Below are positions 1-10,262 of a stretch of 64,000 bases of DNA, piece by piece. Within the stretch, counting starts at the first letter, position 1; each line of letters begins with the position of its first letter. The notes beneath the pieces were generated by a model. It was not told the DNA's origin and ran no database searches. It saw only the letters and a list, made by a program, of their open reading frames with translations. Source of the stretch: Macrolepiota albuminosa. Lineage: Eukaryota > Basidiomycota > Agaricomycetes > Agaricales > Agaricaceae. The position numbers were made by a program, and so were the translations under genes. The stretch lies in contig JAMWFC010000115.1 in assembly GCA_027475525.1 (NCBI GenBank), positions 1,240,001 through 1,304,000 of the forward strand, read 5' to 3'.

Positions 1-38
1 TATTAGCACGACGCTCTAACCAGCTGAGCTAGTCGGCC
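1..38 (-). tRNA. tRNA-Ile(AAU), 5' half, cut by window edge
   Basis: Read on the minus strand from 38 to 1, this is a canonical 5' tRNA half: a 7-nt acceptor strand (38..32), T8 and A9, a D stem of GCTC pairing with GAGC, the invariant G18G19, and an anticodon stem leading into a loop with anticodon AAT at 4..2. That anticodon is the usual fungal isoleucine tRNA. The 3' half lies outside the window, so an intron or full folding cannot be checked. Confidence 0.85.
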
Positions 39-961
39 TCCGGCTCTCTCGGGGTACCCGCGGCCCCGATCCACTACCGTGGCCAATGCACGGCCATGGT
101 TAGTGGAGTCCGATCTAACATGTTCTCTTCGGCGACGTGACCACGCCACAAAACACGCCATAAAAATATGCGAGGAAAGGTCTAATACGCAAAGCTACAG
201 TACACGAGCACTAGCACAAAGGAGGACAGTATACAGTATGGAGTAGAGTAGAAGCTAAGCCCTATATAGTGCTTGCCGGCGTATAAACAGAAACCATTCA
301 TTCATTCATTAATCGGCTCTTCGTTTTGAACGCCAAGATCACGTGACGGCGGGTATGGTCTCTAGGTTGTCTTCTTCAGTGACGATATCGCTGGAGGCTT
401 TCACTTTCTGCAGCTTCTGCCCAAGCTTTTGGCATAAAACAACCTGACTCGATGTACTCTTCTCTTCAACTTCTTGATCGTGAATTGCGCAGGCAACTGG
501 ATTAGGATTGCCTGGCCGTCTGAATCCGCGTCTCGCCTACCTCTACTTTGCTAGCGTCTATGCGACGGTCATCCTCCCCAGCTCTCTCGGCGTCCCAAGT
601 GGCTTTCCTCCTTGCCATGCGATTAATCTCGTGCTTGCCTGTGGTCACAGGAGAAAATTTTGATCTGTGACCCACCAGAGACATTCCTGCCACTGGCTCG
701 TTACCTCGTAATCTCTGGGCCATCAAAGGAGGGGGTTATATGATTGAAAACGGACAAGTCACAGGGTATCTAAATCTGCAAGGCTCTCGGGTAATCCCTC
801 GTCTACAAGTAGACCTCTGAATCTGTCTCTTTCTTGGCAACCCAGACACTTAGGAACAATAAACTATCATGAAATTGGGTCGTTGTCTCTGAAAAAACTG
901 ATGTATTGCAGGATCCACCTTCACATCTTGGATGCCACACTATTCGCTGGCACGAGCTACC
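39..961. other. intergenic, no gene recognised
   Basis: The stretch between the tRNA and the P450 stop codon holds a short ATTC microsatellite at about 295..310 and a weak minus-strand ORF (502..726) with no recognisable domain. It probably contains the P450 3' UTR near 860..961 and the tRNA upstream region near 39..120. Confidence 0.5.
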
Positions 962-3182
962 TCAAGAATAATGTTCTTCGTTGATTGTTCCCTTGATCAG
1001 AGCTTCTGCCTGTTTTGATCGCGGTGTGATAGAGCACTTGAAAGGCAAAGGTACACTTTCCGAAGTGTGAGAATATATTGTTCCACCGAAAACAAAAGAG
1101 AACTGACCAAACTATGGCGGATACATATTCATGGGAAGGTTCTATGACATTTCCATCATCGTCCTTGGCTTTCTTGATGTCGAACACAGCAAGGATGGAA
1201 GCGATGGCAATCCATATAGCAGAAAATGCCATGTGACGTCCAGGACATATGCTAAAGATAGCTTTAGCTATGGCACAAAAGGAACGCATGAACATACCGT
1301 CGACCAAATCCAAACGCCGCATGTGCCGGGTCTTTCACATCAAGATTCAGCTTTCCATTCTTCATAAAACGGTCCGGGTTGAAGTCAAACGGATTAGGAT
1401 AAACCTTCTCATCGTGTAGCATGGCCCTATTGGAAAAACATATTCATCAACAGGCACTCGGGTACTTTCACTTGGGACTTAACCATGCGTTGGCAATAAC
1501 GAGAGAGCCCTTGGGAAGTCTATATCCCATGTATTCGTCATCTACTTCCAGGAGATGCGGCAGAGCTGTTTGATTGCTGATAAGCAAAAGGAATACAAGT
1601 CGACATATTTCTGCCCATACCGATCGGGGTGACGTTTCTCCATCTGAGAGCCTCTTTTGTGATCGCAGTGATATATGGCAAGGAGTCTTCGTCGTCAAAG
1701 GTCGGCAGGTGGTTAGGACCAACGACCCTATCGAGCTCCTCCTGGGCTTTCTTCACTACTGCGGGGTTTTCGAGCAAGCCAAGGATGCAAGACGCAATAG
1801 CCGATACAGTCTGTTCAAAACCAGTGAGGATCACAAGGTTTCCATAACTGTGAACTCACGGTATCCGAACCGGCTGCATTGTGATGCGTAATAAGCAACG
1901 AGTTGCGCTTTCAACTGCACTTCAGCGTTGAAAGCTCACCTGTGTACATTGCTCCAGCTGTCGATTTGATGATGTATTCCTGAATCTTCCTGTCATGTGA
2001 TTCATCCACATTCTGCAAGCTCCTCAGCACGAAAGACGGGGTGGCATCCCCATTTCCCTATGGTTTCATTGAGTAGCACAATCACTACTCGTGGGTGACA
2101 CAAAAAAAGAAATTCACGATATTATGCTGAACCGCATCGTAGGGCAAATTGATCATATCCGACGAGAATTTGCGCCACTTTTTTGCTTTACGTTTGAAGT
2201 CTGCGAAAGGCATCCAATCGGGTACGTATTTCAGGAAGGGTACCAAATCGACAAGGAAGGCCCCCGGAACAGCGGCGGTAAAGAGGGTATGGGTGGCTTT
2301 TGCTGCCGTCCGAATGTAGGGATCGTCTTTGGCTTTAATTTCAAGACCATATGTCCCTCTTAAAATGGTCTCACCCGCCATCCTTGAGGACAATATGAGA
2401 TACAGAATACAGAGAAAGGATCGTTCACGAACTGTCGAAGATTTCCATCGAGGTCATCTGGTGAGGACAGCATAGCACGGAGGAGTCCGTGAGTAGCCTT
2501 CAATTCGTAGGGGCGGAAGCGCATGGAAGCGGCTATGTGGAACTCTTGGTGCAGCAATCGTCTATGTTGGCGCCTTCAGAGAGATCATTTAACCTTTGAG
2601 AATGCAGAATGTAGGTTGGCAGGGCTCACCAATGATCACCTAATGACAAATGGCGGAATTTATCGAAAATCGGGTTTTGAAGGTGCTCACCATATGGCAT
2701 CCAGCCAATGTGAAAATCCCACCCCATCAACTCATTGATCATTGGCATCCTTGCTCTGTTCACCAAAGAAAGAATCTTGTTGAGTTTCTTGTGTGTAAGC
2801 GGTGCCAATGACTTTTGATCACCTGCTAGAATATATTGAAGACCTTCTCTCCAGCAAATCCGTAGTTACTTTCGCATTGTCCAAGACGATGATTGATGTT
2901 CCCAAAACATCAAGATGGATAATGTCCGAGTCTGACAGAATGAATCAGTGCTGAAGCTCTCTATATTATAGACACCGTGCAAAACTAACTAAACTCCTGG
3001 CACCACTTATGATATGTCACCCATTCGAAGCCGTTAGGTATGTCTAGGACATTGCCTATGATCGGGAGCTTTTTAGGACCAGGTGGGAGGGGTAACCGTT
3101 TGCCATCCATGCGTCGCCTGAGGTAGAAGTAAAGGATAATCGTAAACGAGAAGATACCAGCATCAAGGAGAATGTTCGCCAT
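962..3182 (-). CDS. cytochrome P450 monooxygenase, complete, 13 exons
   Basis: A membrane-anchored haem-thiolate monooxygenase. My exon model (minus strand) is 3182..2990, 2931..2823, 2755..2691, 2639..2630, 2573..2433, 2382..2118, 2057..1940, 1873..1860, 1810..1621, 1565..1484, 1426..1298, 1251..1108, 1055..962. All introns are GT-AG and the sum is 1554 nt, giving 517 aa with no frame break, which is normal for the family. Visible landmarks are an N-terminal hydrophobic anchor, a proline hinge (LPLPPGP), the I-helix AGSDTT at 301-306, the K-helix ExxR at E358-R361, NPDRF (PERF region), and the haem motif FGFGRRICPG with Cys441. The haem motif is split by an intron. The start ATG at 3182 directly precedes the anchor. 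It most resembles basidiomycete O-methylsterigmatocystin-oxidoreductase-like P450s; the substrate cannot be told from sequence. Confidence 0.95.
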
Positions 3183-3400
3183 GGGAAGCTAGCAAGTTGA
3201 ATGCCTCAGAATTTTAAGGAACTCAAAGTGAAAAACGACCTAGATGAAGTATTGCTTGTATATATAGTACACGTCCAGGCTGAACCCCAGCCAATGCTCA
3301 CACGACGTACACGACTTGTCATGCAAGAAATTCCACGATGAAGTAGGTAGGACACAAGAAAAGTACATTGAGCACAGTAAAAACTTTCTCATACTCACAA
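3183..3400 (-). promoter_or_regulatory. promoter region of the P450 gene
   Basis: A TATATATAG box lies at about 3259..3267, roughly 80 bp upstream of the P450 ATG on the minus strand. The block 3209..3375 recurs in diverged form at about 57246..57395, including the TATA element and the CCCAGCCAATGC and AAGAAATTCCACGAT stretches. From 3401 to about 3780 I see no gene. Confidence 0.6.
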
Positions 3401-4273
3401 ACTCTATCTAATCTTGCACAACGTCCCAGTGATGTATGAGAAAAGCCGTCAGTGGTGGGAACATTATCAAAGTCTCCATGTGGCCAGTATTGGATTCCAA
3501 GTTGTTATTAACGCCAGATTTTCTTCATGAAGGGTTAGATGCGAGCTATCATTGAATTTTTCTTCACTATGAGCTCACCACCAGCACCATCCTTGCATGC
3601 TTTAGGTTGTGAGTGGTAGCATTTTCTGAGTTCTTGCATTCAGGTGAATTTTGGATATGGTTTGTTAGGGTTTGGGCTGTATTGTAAAGTCTATTATAAA
3701 CCAAAGATCAGTATTGATACTGTTGTAATATGATCAGTAATTGTAATTGTAAAGTAAGTAAGCACACACACAGCTGCCGCAGATGACATCCACTCTGAGC
3801 CTCTCGATCCAAACTTTAGTGGCGTCCTCAGCCTCGCCATGCCTCTCAACTCGATCATCGCAGAACACATACCACTCATCACCTGCAACTCCCCCGACGG
3901 CACCGCATGAGCTTCGAATCTCTATTCAATCACGCCAGTGTCGTCGGCACATTCTGGCCGCTTCATATCCCTCCTTTTCTCACGCCTGGGCTTAGATACA
4001 GTTCCTGCCCAGCTCAGAATTGGTCACATCCCAGCTTCGTTACTAACTCGTCCACATTCCATTACGCAGCTCTGGACAGTGAGAGGGAAGGCACATTGTC
4101 GCGTGCGCGATCACCGTTTGGGTCAATGGGGAACCACGTCCAATCCAGATTGGGAGCAGCAGTACGGGTGCAGCGTTCCCGAGCGCTGTGCTTAATAGCG
4201 GGGTGCCGCTAATGTTGACGACCGGCACTGTGGCCAACGCTATCTATGGAGCAATTCGCGTAGGTCCTGCAAA

Positions 4274-4320
4274 CGATGGGACGATGGGTACTGTACCGTA
4301 CAGTACCCATCGTCCCATCG
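4274..4320. repeat. perfect inverted repeat, 23-bp arms, 1-nt spacer
   Basis: Arm 4274..4296 is followed by a single C (4297) and its exact reverse complement 4298..4320. It lies inside the aspartic protease relic and abuts a second palindrome without any gap. Confidence 0.95.
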
Positions 4321-4351
4321 CAAAGATGACGTACAGTGTACGTCATCTTTG
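4321..4351. repeat. perfect inverted repeat, 15-bp arms, 1-nt spacer
   Basis: Arm 4321..4335, one G (4336), then the exact reverse complement 4337..4351. It starts on the base after the previous palindrome ends. Confidence 0.95.
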
Positions 4352-4640
4352 TGATTTACTGACTTTTGTTGATTTTGAGGTAGACTACGTAACATGCATG
4401 ACCCCGCTAAATTTGACGATAACCCTTGACGATCGCACCCTCTCGACCTCACCCTCAAACCACAACACCGCCAGCTTTTGTACCGGCATAATTGATCCTT
4501 CCATTCCGTGGCGCGCCTGCCGACATTATCCTCGGCGTCCCGTTGCTCCACAACGCTTACACAGTCACAGTCATAGGCTACGAGCCACCCAACAAATTAG
4601 GCACCTTTGACACCGCCAGCACCACAACCAACTCCTCTGG

Positions 4641-5604
4641 CGCAGGCAACATCAAGCCCCGTCTCAGCCTGAACCGGAGTCGGAGCGGGAGATGGGGGTG
4701 CGCCCACGACAGGGGGAAGGGGGGAGGACAGTAGTGGGCCTGGGGATTGAAGGGACTGGTGCGAGGTCTGCGAGGATTGGGTCGTGGCGGCATTCGGAAG
4801 GTGAGAGTCATGGATATGTCGACATAGCCAGCGTCAGACAGAGATTACACTTACCGTGTGGCCCATGTCTGTCTGGTGCCCTGCGTGCATAGTCTACGTA
4901 GCCCGTATTAGCCTACCACCAACGATGTCTGTAGTAATTCATTAGTATCTTGACAGTCCCAGGCGCGGACGCACCCACAGGATCTCCCGACAACAACACT
5001 CAAATCATCCTCAAGGTATTTGGTCCTCGCAAGGTGCCCCCTGCACTCATTCACTGCCTTGTCGGTGCCCCTGTAGGATTCAAGGAAGTTTGTCACACCT
5101 GTCAATTATGATGGAAGCAACAACTGTTTATAAGCCTCAATTCCCCCGCTGCCTCTCCTGAGCTCCACAGAAACATCGTCTATTTCACTCATCATCGTCT
5201 CGCAATGGGTCGACATGTATGTCTGGACGATCACCACAGAACAGAATCCATAGATTCGGAGCGCACTTTGTTAAGATTCCGGACCATCATTCTGTCTTGA
5301 TATCTTCCGATGACGATACACGCCACAATATACAAACGAGACACTGTGGCGTCGGGCTCAGAGCTATCAATAGGTGTCATTTTGTGCAAACCTCGTTTGA
5401 TTTCGATCTAGCGTGCTGCTCCAGTTCTAACAGTTGTTAACACACTGACTGAGATGAGCATATACCAGATATCTATTCATACAAACACTCACGTATACTA
5501 GTACATTGTGTTTAACAGGTAAATAGATGAATATCAGTCATTAACACACCGACTGAGTATACTGTGTTTAACATTGTGAATTCATTATTCTCAGATTCCT
5601 CAGC
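4641..5604. other. no gene recognised
   Basis: Scattered short ORFs without recognisable domains. Between 5430 and 5590 short motifs recur imperfectly (variants of AACACACTGACTGAG and TATACTG/TACATTGTGTTTAAC), giving the look of degraded repeat DNA. Confidence 0.4.
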
Positions 5605-5892
5605 ATGCAATTCAAGACCCTAGTCATCCTTTCCTGCAGCCTTGCCACCCTCGCAAGTCCGATTGCTGCCAACAACGTTGTTGACACAGCCGTCGACACA
5701 GTTAAGGGACCTGGTGACAACTACCGTATCCCGATGACTGCCGACGATTATAGAGCATTTTTGCGACTGCGCAGCTTCCGACTCTTTTGCACAGAAGGAG
5801 AAAAAGATGTAATGTGTTCCGCATCCATAAATTTGTCGGCGCACGTCTTCATGGTTGCGAGGTCCTGTTTAATAAGCACCGGAATGTCTTGA
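5605..5892 (+). CDS. short ORF with signal peptide, unknown
   Basis: ATG at 5605 opens a 95-aa ORF whose first 22 residues (MQFKTLVILSCSLATLASPIA, then polar residues) form a convincing secretory signal with an Ala-rich cleavage region. The following stretch of about 30 residues is acidic and unrecognised. From about residue 48 on it runs antisense to the 3' end of the HsbA relic on the other strand. The last 45 residues are therefore probably not real coding sequence. It may be the first exon of a truncated secreted protein; I cannot assign a family. Confidence 0.3.
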   Translation: MQFKTLVILSCSLATLASPIAANNVVDTAVDTVKGPGDNYRIPMTADDYRAFLRLRSFRLFCTEGEKDVMCSASINLSAHVFMVARSCLISTGMS

Positions 5893-6370
5893 ATTAGGTC
5901 AATGGCTGGCTTTCTTGCGGCTATGCCCGACAGGGACTTTAAAAGGTCGGGTTCTAGAGACTGGAGGTGGCCACAGAGGTCCTGAGCCTCAGCATCAGAG
6001 AATTTAGTAGCGATACCCTTAGTCAGGTAAGGAAATGATTAGTACGAGGGAAAGTGGGACTAGAAGGAGGACAACTAACGTTGTTGTCACTTGTAGTATT
6101 TGCGATAACACTATTGAGAACTTTGGCAGAGTTGTGTATAGCCTGGAGGGGGACTTAGAACATGATCAAATTTGTGTGGTCTCGGCATGTTACATACCAT
6201 AGCCTGACGATATAGATGTGTGCCAAGAATCAAGGGGAACACATTTACTGCGACATTCAAGTCTATCACAGCGGATGTCAATTATGTATGTCGTGCCGAA
6301 CCCCAGCAAAGGAGGAGGCCTCAGCAAGAGAGAAACGGCAAGGGGAGCAAGGACAAAGAAGTTCTTGATT
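5748..6370 (-). pseudogene. HsbA-type (hydrophobic surface binding) secreted protein, broken
   Basis: Three minus-strand exons are visible: about 6370..6198, 6142..6080 and 6017..5748, joined by GT-AG introns in phase 0. They encode SAVIDLNVAVNVFPLIL, AIHNSAKVLNSVIANTTS and KFSDAEAQDLCGHLQSLEP, IAARKPAIDLI and DLATMKTCADKF. This order and spacing are those of the fungal HsbA/cell-wall mannoprotein family, secreted proteins that bind hydrophobic surfaces. The N-terminal signal region (near 6270-6380) needs at least two frame changes, has an in-frame stop near 6276, and has no good ATG, so the gene is probably inactive. Confidence 0.7.
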
Positions 6371-6714
6371 TGCTTAATGAAACTGTGGTGTGATGATGGT
6401 CTGTAATGAAAATCGTACGTACATTTTATAAGGCGTAAGAGTAATTCAGTTGCCCCCTCCCAGATCAGCGATTAGACATGGCGAAAATGTTCAGCAGACT
6501 GCAATACAAAGTCAAAGATGAGACAGTCAGGAGCCGCCGAAGTTTACCTTTGCCACCGGATCAGGTAGTCTACGGATGAAAGGTTAAAGGAAAAATAGAC
6601 ATCCAACGATCATCAACCGAGCAGGATTAAATGACGTTCCTGCCAAGAACCGCCGCATGTGAGACACGGGCAGTATTTCCCACCCATGAATCTCAAAGAT
6701 GTAGGGCAAAGAAT
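6371..6714. other. former upstream region of the HsbA gene; COP1 target side
   Basis: No gene. It ends in AGAAT (6710..6714), the left target-site duplication of the copia element. Confidence 0.5.
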
Positions 6715-6993
6715 TGTTATCCTGAACCAGGAGAGTCAGCTAATTAAGCGGTCACATGATCATTGACATGGACTTGCGATAGCGCGTCATCCAACCTCAG
6801 TTGTTTACCATCATCTTGACGGACACTGAGGTTGTGAGTACTTAGTTTTTCCTTCTTCTAAATACGTATCTTACATATGATACAGCTTGTATCAATCATT
6901 AGGTATTATAATTCAGTTGTTTACCATCATCTTGACGGACACTGAGGTTCTTGTATCAATCATTAGTATCACGCTGTCAGACTCAGCCCGACA
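6715..6993 (+). repeat. COP1 5' LTR
   Basis: Starts TGTTATCCTG and ends CCCGACA. It contains two copies of a block beginning CAGTTGTTTACCATC and ending GACACTGAGG. The first copy forms a stem CCTCAGT...ACTGAGG. Confidence 0.95.
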
Positions 6994-7004
6994 GGTTATG
7001 GGCC
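6994..7004 (+). promoter_or_regulatory. COP1 primer binding site (initiator-Met half-tRNA type)
   Basis: GGTTATGGGCC directly follows the LTR. Its reverse complement ends in CATAACC, which matches the anticodon-loop region of initiator methionine tRNA. This is the kind of internal site copia elements use, primed by a cleaved 5' half-tRNA. The same 11 bases follow a copia LTR end at 57178. Confidence 0.6.
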
Positions 7005-7072
7005 TTCTCTTCTGAGATTTGTGGGTATTCTCTGTACAGCTGAAATCTTTCTCGTCTGGTTGGACGGTCATC

Positions 7073-8395
7073 ATGACTGATCCGTTTCAACATCGTCGTA
7101 ATCCACAGCGGGCGGCTGCGTCGTCTTCATGTCAGGCTCCGTGGATCGCCCCATTGGCCTCTACGTCTCAATCCGGGTTCTCTCGTGATTTGCCTCCTCA
7201 TTTCCAATCTGTTTCTTCCGGGACTTCACACCCTTCAAATTCTGACGCGCATATATCTTCGGGTTCTTCGAGATCCTTCATTCCGCGTCCTACTTCAGCT
7301 TTACGCAACAGTTACTTGAATCGCAAATTAGTCACACCGACTCCCACACCGTCTGCTTCGCATACCACGCAAGATCACTCAGTATATGCGTCGGTTCCAG
7401 TTCCTTCTGCTCCTGCACATCATCTTTCTCCTCTTCCTCAAACTCCTTTTGCCAATGGACCATTGAATAACGAGGTTATTTCCACCCCTCCGCTAGTCCC
7501 GCAATATCATCAGCATCATCTTCCTGTCACACCGCCTTCCCCGGTTCCACATATTTTATCTCGACCACCTTCTGTTTTTCTTCAAACCTTCACACCGACT
7601 ACTCCTCATCATGCTCCTCCTGTACCGCTCTCTCGACCGCCTTCTGTATTCTTACGTATGACGCCGCCGCCAGTGTTACGTTCACCTCCGATTCATCAGC
7701 CTATGCCTCAACGTGCAACTCCGGGATTTCGAGCACCTCATCCCACTCCTTTTCCACCTATTCCTCAAGTCTTTCCTAATCAACAACCGTTACCTCATGT
7801 TCCAGTTATTCAGAACGCTCCCTTGCAGAATCACTTCGCTGGCATTCCCCACGACAATCCGTTTGGTGCACCAGTCTTTCCACCACAACCGGACTTGGGT
7901 CCCTATTTTGTACAACATCCAGTTCCTGCTCTGCACCACAATACTCGACCTCTGGGTTCGGCGATGTTAGATTCAAAGTTACCCTCTTTGACCACGATCC
8001 CTCGCTTCAATTCTTCCGCGGACTGGGGGACATGGATCAATCCCGTCTTAGCTCTCATTGACCACTTGGGTCTTAATGGTCACGTTTGTCCTATACCCTC
8101 ACCGAATGCACCATTTGACCCGACCTGTTGCCTTGCTCTTCCACCTCCATATCCTCCCCATCAGACACAAATGGAACTGACGGCGTATGAAGAATTTTGG
8201 AGAAACGACAACATATGTTCATATATCATCTCTGGACGACTCTCTGCCGACATCTTTAACTCGTTGCCACCGGCTCGCAGTGGCCCTTACAATTTTCCGT
8301 CGCGTACTTCTCGTGATCTTTTGGAATTTCTGAGGAAGCGTTTCAGTGTGGGTAGTGCAGCCTCAGCACAACGAATTAAGGACTCCGTACTTTGA
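7073..8395 (+). CDS. COP1 polyprotein part 1: gag, ends in in-frame TGA
   Basis: ATG at 7073 (MTDPFQHRRNPQ) is the first good start; the frame is open from a TTG at 7019. The first 290 residues are rich in Pro, Ser and His and are likely disordered. A structured gag domain follows (SADWGTWINPVLALIDHL from about residue 313). TGA at 8393..8395 interrupts the gag domain, and the same frame continues at once with TCAANAIPSYVQSW. The related COP2 has a Cys codon (TGT) at the corresponding place, so a recent nonsense mutation is more likely than recoding. Confidence 0.85.
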   Translation: MTDPFQHRRNPQRAAASSSCQAPWIAPLASTSQSGFSRDLPPHFQSVSSGTSHPSNSDAHISSGSSRSFIPRPTSALRNSYLNRKLVTPTPTPSASHTTQDHSVYASVPVPSAPAHHLSPLPQTPFANGPLNNEVISTPPLVPQYHQHHLPVTPPSPVPHILSRPPSVFLQTFTPTTPHHAPPVPLSRPPSVFLRMTPPPVLRSPPIHQPMPQRATPGFRAPHPTPFPPIPQVFPNQQPLPHVPVIQNAPLQNHFAGIPHDNPFGAPVFPPQPDLGPYFVQHPVPALHHNTRPLGSAMLDSKLPSLTTIPRFNSSADWGTWINPVLALIDHLGLNGHVCPIPSPNAPFDPTCCLALPPPYPPHQTQMELTAYEEFWRNDNICSYIISGRLSADIFNSLPPARSGPYNFPSRTSRDLLEFLRKRFSVGSAASAQRIKDSVL

Positions 8396-9725
8396 TTGAC
8401 TTGTGCGGCCAATGCGATTCCTTCGTACGTCCAGTCCTGGAGAATTGCGGTCAATCAATTGTCTACGACACCTTGGGACTTCACCAACTACGAGAAGATA
8501 CAGAGGTTTATGGATGGAATCCCGGACCATCGTGCTTACAATGTACTTCGAGAGGAGGTGAGGAGGTCATGGGAAGGTAATCCCGAGGGGATATTCGATT
8601 TCTTTACGCTTGCGGATGCCATTTTGGAGATAGATATCGATGTTCGGCGACGTCAAGCTACGTTACAACCTATTTCTAAACCCCAACATGTTCCGAAGAA
8701 CAATCCTATTACCACATCGGCATCTACGTCTACTACGAATGACACTCCTCAGAGAAGGGGAAATGCGGTGGAAGGTGCGAAGGACAATTTGAATCGACCC
8801 AAAGCAAATATCGCTGTTTCGAACGACTCTCCTACAGAATCAATTCCTACACCACAAACGTTCCTTACCGAAGAAATTGATACTACTGTACTCCATACCG
8901 TTGAAGAGCTTGAGGAGAATGACATTGATTTCCATCTTTACACCGATTCCTTTAAGGTTGACGACTCTGCTCTTTATCTGGCTTTTGTAAGCTCGTTGAC
9001 GCCAGTTGCCTTGGCCTCCATTACTTCCAAGTTCAACTCCATCCTCGATTCTGGCTGTACGGCGCATATCATCAAAGACAAGCGTTACTTCTGGACGTAT
9101 CATCCGGAACAGGCGGTACCTGTCGGTACTGCTAACTGCGGTACTCTTACAACGCTTGCTCGGGGTGATGTTAAATTTCGCACTCATGTTGAGGGGAAGA
9201 ATGTTATTCTTGTCTTGAAAGATTGCTTGCATGCACCCGACGTACCCATCAACTTGCTCTCTGTCGGCTCCATGGTCGAGAACAACATGAAATTGATCTT
9301 TGAAAAAGACTCCACCTCCCTGTTCTTTCCATCGACTTCGAAACACCTTGGCGGCAAGTCATTAACGGCCATGGTGCATAAGAGGCTGTCTTTTCTCTAT
9401 TGTGACTTTGTATTACCTCGTTTTGAAGACGACATATCTTTTTCTGCTCTTGGACACACTCCGGTTTCTTTTCCGATTGTCCCTGTCACACCGGAACTTT
9501 GGCACAGACGCATGGGTCACCCGGCGAAGGACACGACACGGATGGTACTGACAAAGAATTTTGTCACTGGGGTTGACTACTCGGGAAAATTCGAAAACTC
9601 GCAGTGCATACCTTGCATAATTGGCAAGCAGCCGGCTCGACCGTACGACAACAATGAACGCCGAGCAGATTGCGTTGGTGATCTATTACATATGGACTCT
9701 TGTGGTCCATTTCCTACGAGGTTTT
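8396..9725 (+). CDS. COP1 polyprotein part 2: end of gag, protease, start of integrase
   Basis: Same frame as part 1. It holds the rest of gag (NYEKIQRFMDGIPDH), the aspartic protease site ILDSGCTAHI (Asp codon near 9047), the GAG-pre-integrase finger LWHRRMGHP...CIPCIIGKQ, and the first integrase Asp in LLHMDSCGPFPTR. The frame is cut at 9725 by GYP1. In the present sequence translation would run only a few codons into the GYP1 LTR before a TAA. Confidence 0.85.
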
Positions 9726-10244
9726 TGTAAGGGCGACCTCTAGAGGCTGTGGCTCAGTCACACAGCTGGCAGAGGGAGATCCAAAGTGTATTAGAATATA
9801 TACTGACAATATCAAGGTAGCTACTCACCTGGCAGAGGGAGATCCAAAGAGAACAAGTCTGGGGATCCCCTATGCCAGGTTGGACGCTTCTGGGGCCTCT
9901 GAAGCGTGGGAAACAACTGTACAGTACAACAAAACCTTAAAAACTCGAAAATTGACTAACCAAACAAGTGTGCAAACAAGGGAGGAAAACTCCGGACTTT
10001 AGAAGTCAGAAAGGCAAACTCCGGCTTATCTAAGCAGCCTGGAGCGGTGCTGAAGGGCCCACACTTGTCTGAGTGATAGCTAAAGAACCAGAGCACCTCA
10101 AAGGTTGAGAATAGTACCAACAGATAGTGTTGAAGAAGTAGTAACAGCAAATGAGAGAATGGTAGAAGAAATAAGGAAGTGAATGAAAGGAGAGTGAAAA
10201 GAAATAAGGAGTGAAAGAAGAAAGGAATGAGGGGTCCCCTGACA
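9726..10244 (-). repeat. GYP1 3' LTR (left copy)
   Basis: 519 bp. Read on the element strand it begins TGTCAGGGGAC and ends GCCCTTACA. A 21-bp motif CTGGCAGAGGGAGATCCAAAG occurs twice inside (near 9763 and 9831). Confidence 0.95.
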
Positions 10245-10262
10245 TCACCCCCCCTCTAGAGT
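10245..10262 (-). promoter_or_regulatory. GYP1 polypurine tract
   Basis: On the minus strand CTAGAGGGGGGGGTGA abuts the 3' LTR. It overlaps the pol stop codon (10258..10256). Confidence 0.8.

Larger units (their letters stand above)
3781..4640 (+). pseudogene. relic of a secreted A1-family aspartic protease
   Basis: Pieces in shifting frames match the C-terminal half of fungal pepsin-like proteases: SGVLSLAMPLNSIIAEHIP near 3820, SNLYSITPVSSAHSGRF near 3915, an NGEPRPIQIGSSSTGAAFP stretch near 4130, then VLNSGVPLMLTTGTVANAI (4186 onward), where family members normally carry the second catalytic Asp as D-T/S-G. After the twin palindromes come CMTPLNLTITLDDR (4396) and DIILGVPLLHNAYTV (4525). 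The N-terminal half with the first catalytic Asp is absent, several frameshifts and stops intervene, and the second Asp position reads Asn (NSG). I conclude it is dead. Confidence 0.75.

Noticed and set aside
502..726. Minus-strand 74-aa ORF near the tRNA
   Set aside because: Basic and low-complexity, no domain, no supporting neighbours.
7019..7072. Upstream extension of the COP1 gag to 7019
   Set aside because: It begins with TTG and overlaps the leader; ATG 7073 opens a sensible N terminus.
8840..9346. 168-aa minus-strand ORF within COP1
   Set aside because: Antisense to protease and pre-integrase, no recognisable motif, and not kept in COP2.
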